DNA from: Ectocarpus siliculosus
Lineage: Eukaryota; Sar; Phaeophyceae; Ectocarpales; Ectocarpaceae
Direction of reading: 5' to 3'
Assembly (NCBI GenBank): GCA_000310025.1
Contig: FN649737.1
Location: 369,684-433,683 of the forward strand
DNA length: 64,000 bases
In this document: positions 57,101-64,000 of the stretch, piece after piece
How the letters are laid out: each line of letters begins with the position of its first letter
Numbering within the stretch: position 1 is the first letter of the stretch
The notes under the pieces: generated by a model
The model's input: the letters and a program-made list of their open reading frames with translations, nothing else
Told to the model about the DNA's origin: nothing
Databases searched by the model: none
Translations under genes and position numbers: made by a program

Positions 57101-60100
57101 GTCTTGTTAATGGTGTGCACAAAATTCAGCAGGCAGTTCTCGGGTCCACATAAATGTATGCTTCAGGCAGACTGCTCTGCCCGGAAAAATGCCCCAGCTC
57201 GTGCTCTGGCTGTAGTATCAAATTTTGTTGTCGAATACCGAATAAAATGTGGTTTATTGTGCACGGAAGAATTCGGAACATGTCCCAGATATTCGTTTGT
57301 ATTTGGGTTCTTGTTGTGCCGCCCTGGAGGCGTATTGGCTCGGATGTCTTGGTTCGGTTTTCTGGGCTCCCACAAAGAGCAAGGTCCCACAGAGGTCTCA
57401 TTCTGTTGCCTCGCTGCTCCTGCAGCAAGAGTTTGGTAGACGCGTGTCCACTGGACCCAAGGGCCACGTGGTGAGGAAGACACAGTGTGTAACATGCAGC
57501 CCGGTTTGGAGGGCCACGCGGCAGAGAAGGGCAGCAGCTAGCTACATCGAATTTCGGACGAAGTAGCAATCATGTCGTATAGCTGTTATTGTACAATAAA
57601 ACACATGTAAATCTATGTCAGCATTGCACCTTCGGTAGTAAGCTGTTGCTGGAGTTTGTGGCGAGGGTTTTAATCGGAGGAAGCACAGCGTGAAATCGTA
57701 TCCCTCACACAGATGCCCAAGCTGCCTCCCTCACGGTTACAGCCTTGGCAAGACGCCTTCACAGTATCACACCAAACTCATTGAGCAGCAAAGGGTCAGT
57801 CTTGTACTATGACGTCTCCCAACAACCTCCTCCCTGAATGGTGGAGAGCGGTTGGAGTTTTGATTTTTGGAGCTTCCGGTTGGAAGCGCCGTTCTTCGTG
57901 GCTCTCATTCTTGCCACGCCGTTCCAACCTACGCGCGCGCGTAATATCTCTTCCTACCACAGGTGACAACCCCGTGATGAGCATACCCTCGATCGCGCTT
58001 GAAGCCACTGTTGTTCTGAACTCTTCCGTGGACGTACAGTCCATCTTTGTTCCTCCCCGTCTCAGTGCGCGTTCGCCCGCTCAACCTGCTGTGCCTGCGG
58101 ATGTGGCACCAGCACCACCTCTGTCTTCAGGTAACCATGCGTAACAGGTCGGTTAATTCGTAGTAGGAGGCAATATGGTTCAGCTATGTGCCCCGGAAGG
58201 GATTTAGGACCCTTTGTTTTACCCTATAGCTATATTAGAGGTGTTACACAACATAACAACGCGGAGACACTGCTAAATCTGAAGTGATTACACCATGGCC
58301 CGTGTCGTATCCCACAGGGGTCGCAGTGCTTGGAGCTCTCGCGAGTGCATCGTGGAAAGCACCCTTTTCACCTTGTCTTCCGTGCACCACTTTTTTTGCC
58401 ATATCTTGGCCCAAGATTCCTTTCCAGACAACTTCCGTGCAAACCTTTTACGAAGTTCCCATTGCTGGCTTCGCCACGAAAATGCAAATACATATCCTGG
58501 CAAACCAAATGAGTGACATGGAGGCGCGTTGGTTAGAGCTACCCCTTCCTCGAAGACCGAAGGTTGATTCGGAATCGTTCGCGAGGTAGATCCACAAACC
58601 GGAAACGGACAAGTTCGCTCGAGGAAGAGTTTGTCCCCATCAACAATCGGTGATGTACCGGAAGTTTCGTTCACCTTTTCGTACTTTTCAGCTCGAGATC
58701 GATGCGCTGCACGTTATTAACGCGAGGCACCCACGATTTGGAATTAACATACTATGGAACTGCGCCATCCAGTTTTGCCGCGGCCACAGCTCCATGTTCT
58801 AAGCTACCACAGCCCACAACGCCTTGGGCAATGCATGCAGAAGAGTATGGCGGCGTTTTGAGTGTCCCGAAAAATAAGTAGAGCAGTGTGGTAATGCAAC
58901 TCAGTGTTCGTAGGAACGACTTCGGTATTCAGATGGTAAGATACGCCGATCGCATAGGGTTTGTGGCGAGGGCTTTTAGTGGAATAAACACAGCGTGAAA
59001 TGGCATTCCCCACAAAGATGCCCGAGCTGCCTTCCCCACGGTTACAGCCTTGGCAAGACGTCTCGACAATACCACATCAAACCCATTCACTAGAAAAGGG
59101 TCAGTCTTGTACGATGACCTCTCCCAACAGCTTCCTCCTTGAATGGTGGAGAGCGGTTGGAATTTGATTATTGGGAGCTTTCGGTTGAAAGCGCCGTTAC
59201 TCGCGTTGCTCTCATTCTTGCCACGCCGTTCCAACCTTCCCGTGCGCGCAACGTCTCTTTCTACCACAGGTGCTAATATCACCATGATATGCATACCCTC
59301 GGACGCGCTTGAAGACACTGCTGTTCCCGACACTTCCGTGGACGTGCAGCCCATCTTGGTTCCCCCCCGTCTCAGTGCGCGTTCGCCCGCTCAACCTGCG
59401 GCACCTGCGGATGCGGCACCAGCACCACCTCGGTCTTCAGGTGGCTATCGTGCGGCAAGGGTCGGTTTAGACAGTTCGGGAAGGAAGCTGAAGGTTTCAC
59501 TGTGTGGGCCAGAAGGGATTTTAGGGAAATTGCAGCCTTCCTTGTAGGTATGTTGCACAAAGTACGATGCGAGATACTGCTAATACTGATCGAACCACGG
59601 CGCGTGTCATATCCCACAGGACTTCGCAGCGCTTGGAGCACTCGTGGGCGCATTGTGGAAGGCCTCCTTTCCGCCGTTGTCTTTGTGTACTCGGTGATAG
59701 AGGTGGCGTCGTTGCTGTTCGTCACTCCGTTCACCTGGCGGGCAGAACTGCCCATTGGCTTCATGGTTACTTTTTCCCTACTTCCCTCTTTGCACGATGC
59801 GTTTTCCGAGCTTCGGCGACTGTGGAACATTCCGTCAGCCGGTGATGAAGGGAATGGTGTGTCGAAATACCCCGATCTTGGTGGTGTAGACGTTTCCGAG
59901 TTTGACTGTTTTCAGAGCCGTTATAATACCGTTCCATTTCTGTGCGAACTGACCGGGATGCAAATTATTACTTTGATCTCAATGGTCTGTCCGTACAAAG
60001 CACTTGTTCTGATTGCAACGTTTGTTCTCCCTTCGGTTGATCCTTCAATAGAACTCGTTGTGCACATAGTCAGGATAGGATTGGGGTGCATATTGTCTAT

Positions 60101-60401
60101 GAGTCTTTATGTTTACTTCGTCGCCACAACAGAAGACAAGCTTTTAGAGTTGTTAAAAAAATGGGAAAAGCATTGCGTGAAGCAGCCAAGGTGTAGACAC
60201 GTGCGAGTGTTCCTTCTAGGAGGTGGCACTATCTTTGCGGTGCTCTTGTACTTGTCTCCCGTGCCTGCCGGGTGGACCTCGAGCTTGATCATGGCACACT
60301 CCGGCAGGCTATTGAGTCTCTTGGTTGCCCTTCGAGGTGACACCGAAGGCGTAGCAGACGCAGCCGCAGAGGGCGTGGGGCATGTGCTGGAAGCATTGTA
60401 G
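54141..60401 (+). CDS. Family X multi-pass membrane protein with tandemly duplicated exons (X2)
   Basis: Not recognised. Proposed exons: 54141-54426 (start MAEIISLTFNSSANG, donor CAC|GTGAGT, ends phase 1), 54851-55087, 55295-55441, 55624-55797, 55969-56145, 57963-58130, one starting 58,318, 59270-59440 and the terminal 59620-60401. Internal exons at 54,851, 55,295, 55,624, 55,969, 57,963 and 59,270 are all multiples of three and phase 1-1, so any can be skipped. They end in a Pro/Ala linker such as ADVAPAPPQASG. Exon 55,295 has GG instead of GT at its donor; 55,969 uses a GC donor; the one at 58,318 is one base short relative to its relatives and lacks a clear end. Leaving out those at 55,295 and 58,318 gives 664 residues. 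The terminal exon has several hydrophobic segments (IGFMVTFSLL, LCELTGMQIITLISMV, FLLGGGTIFAVLLYLSPVPA) and the conserved KQPRCRHVRVF. Location: probably a membrane. Actual splicing is unknown. Confidence 0.6.
55082..59620 (+). repeat. Intron/exon cassette array of X2
   Basis: The same intron body recurs after most X exons: GTAACAGGTCGGTTAAT, TTCAGCTMTGTGCCCCGGAAGGGATTT, GCAGCCCTTTGTT, CAACGCGGAGACACTGCTAA, GTGATCGAACCATCGTGCG and TCCCACAG. Copies start near 55,088, 55,442, 55,798, 56,146, 58,131 and 59,441, and one lies in X1 at 43,056. Larger units starting near 54,020, 56,540 and 58,725 also repeat the upstream region and a degenerate first exon (GGTTTGACCAACCGAAACC at 56,832 against GGTTCGACCAAACGAAACC at 54,310). 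Confidence 0.85.
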
Positions 60402-63104
60402 AAAGAAAGTAAAGACACGAACGTGCCTGTGCAAGTGCGGGATCGCCACAGGTGTGCTCTAGAATGAAGTAGGCGATTTGTGTCAGCATGTGACATGGCC
60501 GTGCTAAGGTGCAAAATGTAGCTGCTGTTGTTTCGCGATATGGAAAGGGTCTTCAGGTACGCATATGTTGCCAACGAAAATAACGGATTGAAACAACGAA
60601 GCAACCACGTGAGGTTCGTTGGCGGTACCAGCTTTAAGAAAAGAGTATCCTGCAGCCACCAGTACCGTTGCTGGAGTAGAAGGACACGAAGGTTGTTGCG
60701 GACGAGGTTAGAGACGAGGCGTGATTCGGAGCAGGTTGGCGAAGACTTGTTCGAGGCAGCACGACAAGCACGTCGAAATAACTAGGTTTTTCGCAGTTAC
60801 GGGAGGACCTGTCTACATCGATCACCAGTTTACCGTGGCTACGTAAGATCCGTTCGAGGCGTGTCATCGCCGCGAAGCAGATACCCTGGAATGAAGGATA
60901 CTCGATAGCCAGAGGTGACACCGGGAGGTGATGTGCTAAGCAAACACTTGTTTTGGCCGACGACGTGGCTTGGTTGTGGTGATGGCGTTTTAGGGGTCGA
61001 CGGTGAACGCGTTATTTATGTGGAGACTTGTTTTCATCAGTATACTGGGATTGTTACGCGCGGAAACGTCGCAACAGAGACTTCACACGAAGGCATACTA
61101 GAGTATGTTGCCGGGGGTATGTACCAACATGTTGTGTGTGAGGATGGGGAACCCACCTGAAACGTTTTTTGTTTGCCTAGTTTGCCACACTACGTGACGG
61201 GTCCGAATGAACTGATTTTATCCTCTGTTGTTTTTTCATCTCGTTGGAGAATGGGTTTCGTCACTCGAACCTCAGAATGTTCTCCGCAATACGAAGCAGC
61301 GGAACGCAACTCGCAGCATGATGTGTGAGTGAACTCGCGGGTTGTTGAGCTAGCGCTTCTCACCATACAATCAGACGGTGATGTAGGTGACGTGAGCTGA
61401 GTTGAGTGGGTGCCCAGTTCATGCATGTCTCGCCAATTTGTGCGCATGCGTGGTATCGGCAAAAGTGATGGTGCAAGAAGGGATTCGTTCGATTGAGCTC
61501 CGAACAGAAACATTCTTGAGCTCTTGGCTCGCTGGATGTGAGTGCGGTGAACTACAAATGTATGGCAGATTCACGGGGCCGACTACACGACATATGGGAA
61601 GAAACACAGGGACAGAGTATAAGCCATTTCGGTCGTGTCAGCAGAACAGATCTCAACCAAAAAGAGTCAGCGCAATAAAAAAGAGCCCATTCACCAATTC
61701 CTAGTTGTGTGCATGGTGTGCCGGATCTCTCTGCGAAGCTGTAGGCGCGCCTCTGCTCTCTGCGCCCATTGTTTGAACTTCCTCTCAAGTTGAACTCTAC
61801 AAACGGAATCTTACACCACCTCCTGGAGTAGAGCAGTACTGTAGTTGCATGCTCTTCTCGTCAGGATTGTGCAACCGCGGTAGAAGCAAGACTCTGGTTG
61901 GCCCGTCGCGATCGCAGAAGCTTTGCCGCCGCTGTATCCTGTCCTGCTGGTACGCGTCTCAGCCTACAAACTCCGACGAGACTGTTTGCCGGATAGCCTC
62001 CCTCTCTCTCCCCCCCCCACCTCCCTCATGACCCTTCGCCAGATACTTCGCATGTGTTTATCTGTAACCTGAATCAGATACAGAAGCTCTTCATTGAAAA
62101 AAGCATACTTCTACAGACGCAAGAACGCTCGAGAGCATGTAGGCCATCTGGCACGCTATACACAGTACCTACATCGTCGATCGCGCCCCGTGGTATCAAA
62201 GACGAGGACTACAGAGATCATGCGAACGTGAGACGGAATGCAACAAAAACCAATTTACTCTAAACTCCTGCAATATTTGGTAAACATCTTCTCCCCCTCC
62301 CCCGTGTACAGACAGGCAGTTTGTTGGGCCTGACCGGCACCTAGCATAGCACACAGCTGCCTGGCAAGACCTCCTCTCATTGAACCGTCATGAACAACAG
62401 GCCACGACGGTGCCCTCTTCGCAGCCCCCGCCCTTCCCCACAGCCCAGGCTAGAGCGAGCACTGCTAGAGCGAGGCACCCGGAGAACTTGTCCGCCGCAA
62501 TAGGGAACGATTTCTCTCACATCGTTGGATTCGTGTGGCATTCGTGGCTCCAAAAAGCGCGTGAGCAACCCTCATCAAAACCAACCAAAACCAGGCTCTC
62601 ATTCGCCCTTTCTGTGTGTGGGGTTGGTAATCTCCGGCAGATCGAGGACGAGCAGTCGGGATCCTCCAAACAGCAGCGACCAGGCCATCGTCAATATTCA
62701 GACTATGTACATGCACCCCGACGAAGTCATCCGAATCGATTGACTATGAAAACGTGTGATACAGATGCATCAATGCTCGCCTTCTGCGCCTTTATTGTTC
62801 CGCCCAAGGTATACCTGTAGTAGGTTGCATGAGACATCGCTAGATACATAGACTATGTAGATAGATTCAGAAGTATACCACACACCGTCTGGACCGATTT
62901 TCAAAAATCGGTTGCTCCACGACGAAGTTGATGCCCATATCAAACGATAAGTTTTCGGAAAGCTGTCCACGAGGCGGTTCCAACGCTCCCATTTTCGGCA
63001 CCGTCGCCGCTTTTCTTGCCGAATAATCGAGCTTTGAAAAACGCTCAAGGGGGTGTGATATTAAGCAATCTACGGTACTGCCCCAGGTGCCCCTCCGTCC
63101 GGAC
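60402..63104. other. 3' flank of X2 and unassigned sequence
   Basis: 60,402-60,920 is homologous to the X1 3' flank (43,990-44,560). From 60,920 to 63,104 only weak ORFs occur. One exon-like piece (62,641-62,743, after the acceptor ATCTCCGGCAG, ending in MHPDEVIRID) is too short to support. Confidence 0.4.
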
Positions 63105-63259
63105 CCGTGGCGCTGAGTTTTCTTCTCCAGCTCTGTCAGGCCTCGCCGTCGACCGGCACCGGCCGCCACCGCACAGCAGACACGTACACGACAGCGCATC
63201 CTCCAACCAACCGTCGTCGTTGCCGCTGCTGCTGTCGAATGTTGAGTGTCGTCCGCCAT
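63105..63259 (-). pseudogene. Family G copy 3 (G3), truncated
   Basis: ATG 63,259 (MADDTQHSTAAAATTTVGW) aligns with G1. A local shift replaces the hydrophobic segment by WRMRCRVRVCCAVAAG before the shared AGAGRRR and LTELEKKTQR. Alignment ends at about 63,105 in the middle of the coiled coil, and unrelated sequence follows. It is probably non-functional, but the first 50 codons remain open. Confidence 0.65.
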
Positions 63260-63980
63260 CGATCATTCAAACTTATGTTGTAGGCAGGTACCCACAGAGC
63301 AGCAGCACAATCGCACCGCGATCTCTCAGATGGACCCAGGGTAGTGTGCACAGCAGTACATGACCATCACCAACCGGGCGAGTAGATCGCACTATCGGTA
63401 GACAGAAACAACTATGCAGCTCTGTCGGTCTGTTGCATCCCCCCCCCTCTGTGTGTCTGTGTGTCTCTCTCTCTCCCGCCATGCAACAGCGCGACTCAGA
63501 AAAGGTGTTATACAACGTTGTAACGATGAATCGCCCGAAAGAAGACCGTTCTCCAGAACTGTCCTCACGCCTCTCCGCTCCCTTCTCCACGTGTTGTACA
63601 TTTCATCCACGCATCGCCGTTTGTGGCGGTGTCGGCTTCTGTCTTCTTCTCGTCAACCATACGAACACCAATCCAAACAGATCCCAGGGCTATCATCACA
63701 TCATCACAGGTAGGTGGGGTGTGCTCCACGAAGAAGGCAGACGATTCATCCTAAACGCCTCAAAATGCAACTTTTCACCTGTAGTTGCACGTACCGCGGA
63801 TACCTCTCTCTTCAGCAGTAGTCGGGCCAAGAAGAGAGAAGCGCATACTCCAGACTTCCGGAAGAGAGGGTGCTGATGCTATTGCTTTTGCTGTGCTCCT
63901 GTCCCACCAGCTACTGTACAAGTATTGTCTTCTCTTTTGGGCGCTCAAAGGGAGGGGCGGGAGAACATATTCACAGCACA
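63260..63980 (-). repeat. Upstream region of G3 (duplicate of G1 upstream region)
   Basis: Colinear with 38,276-39,060: shared CGATCTCTCAGATGG, GGCTATCATCACATCATCACAG, GAGAAGCGCATACTCC and GGGCGGGAGAACATA. A TG/TC microsatellite at 63,450-63,477 is specific to this copy. Confidence 0.75.
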
Positions 63981-64000
63981 CCGCCGGTGAAACTCAAGGT

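Noticed and set aside
62380-62820. 146-codon plus-strand ORF and an overlapping exon-like piece ending MHPDEVIRID
   Set aside because: No partner exons or recognisable motif; only one good acceptor supports it.
1-64000. CRISPR arrays, bacterial operons, Shine-Dalgarno sites, rRNA or tRNA genes
   Set aside because: The DNA is eukaryotic nuclear. No regularly spaced repeats of CRISPR type were seen, and no cloverleaf or rRNA core was recognised by eye; a tRNAscan or Rfam search could not be run.

Overview
This is eukaryotic nuclear DNA. Genes are cut into short exons by introns of about 110-1,500 bp with GTGAGT-type donors and pyrimidine-rich CAG acceptors, coding exons are GC-rich with Ala/Ser/Gly homopolymers, 3' flanks are T/G-rich, and transposon debris is abundant. 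Gene content fits a stramenopile, most likely a brown alga of the Ectocarpus type: an EF-hand protein with a WN(Y/C)CT motif, a short membrane-anchored protein with an RVSF...YSPAEL motif, and an ankyrin protein with an RARSWAWP tail. The species call is inference. A 100-N scaffold gap lies at 29,362-29,461, and the 460 bp after it look like unreliable base calls.

Left third (1-22.4 kb), conserved single-copy genes, mostly on the minus strand: the 5' part of a gene with a tudor-knot/chromo-barrel-like domain (455-2,191); divergent from it, an 84-codon membrane-anchored protein (2,920-3,174, plus); a two-exon unknown (6,528-8,489); an eight-exon, probably N-myristoylated EF-hand protein (9,691-13,385); and a six-exon FAN1 nuclease (14,599-20,688), possibly with a further 5' exon at 22,208-22,430. 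I joined exons by hand. In the EF-hand and FAN1 genes every splice phase agrees and the summed lengths are multiples of three.

Middle (22.6-36 kb): two copies of a ~0.55 kb interspersed repeat, a 1.45 kb TA-flanked DNA transposon with its own small ORFs, a decayed LINE reverse transcriptase, the gap, an ankyrin-repeat gene (30,149-31,489, plus) and a TRMO/TsaA-type tRNA methyltransferase gene (33,427-36,048, minus; first exon not found).

Right half (37-64 kb): a segmentally duplicated region built from two families that I do not recognise. Family G (minus) encodes a short membrane-anchored coiled-coil N-terminus; it has one intact copy (38.1 kb) and two decayed copies (46.1 and 63.2 kb). Family X (plus) encodes a multi-pass membrane protein; it has a broken copy (42.7-44.0 kb) and an expanded copy (54.1-60.4 kb) whose internal exons are tandem duplicates, all phase 1-1. 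This array is the most unusual coding structure in the window. Between the X copies sit a very young miniature LTR retrotransposon (47,083-49,010, LTRs apparently identical, TCTGC target duplication, internal ~70 bp satellite) and a nest of inverted-repeat elements, including a hAT-type MITE with a perfect 8-bp target duplication (49,679-50,480).
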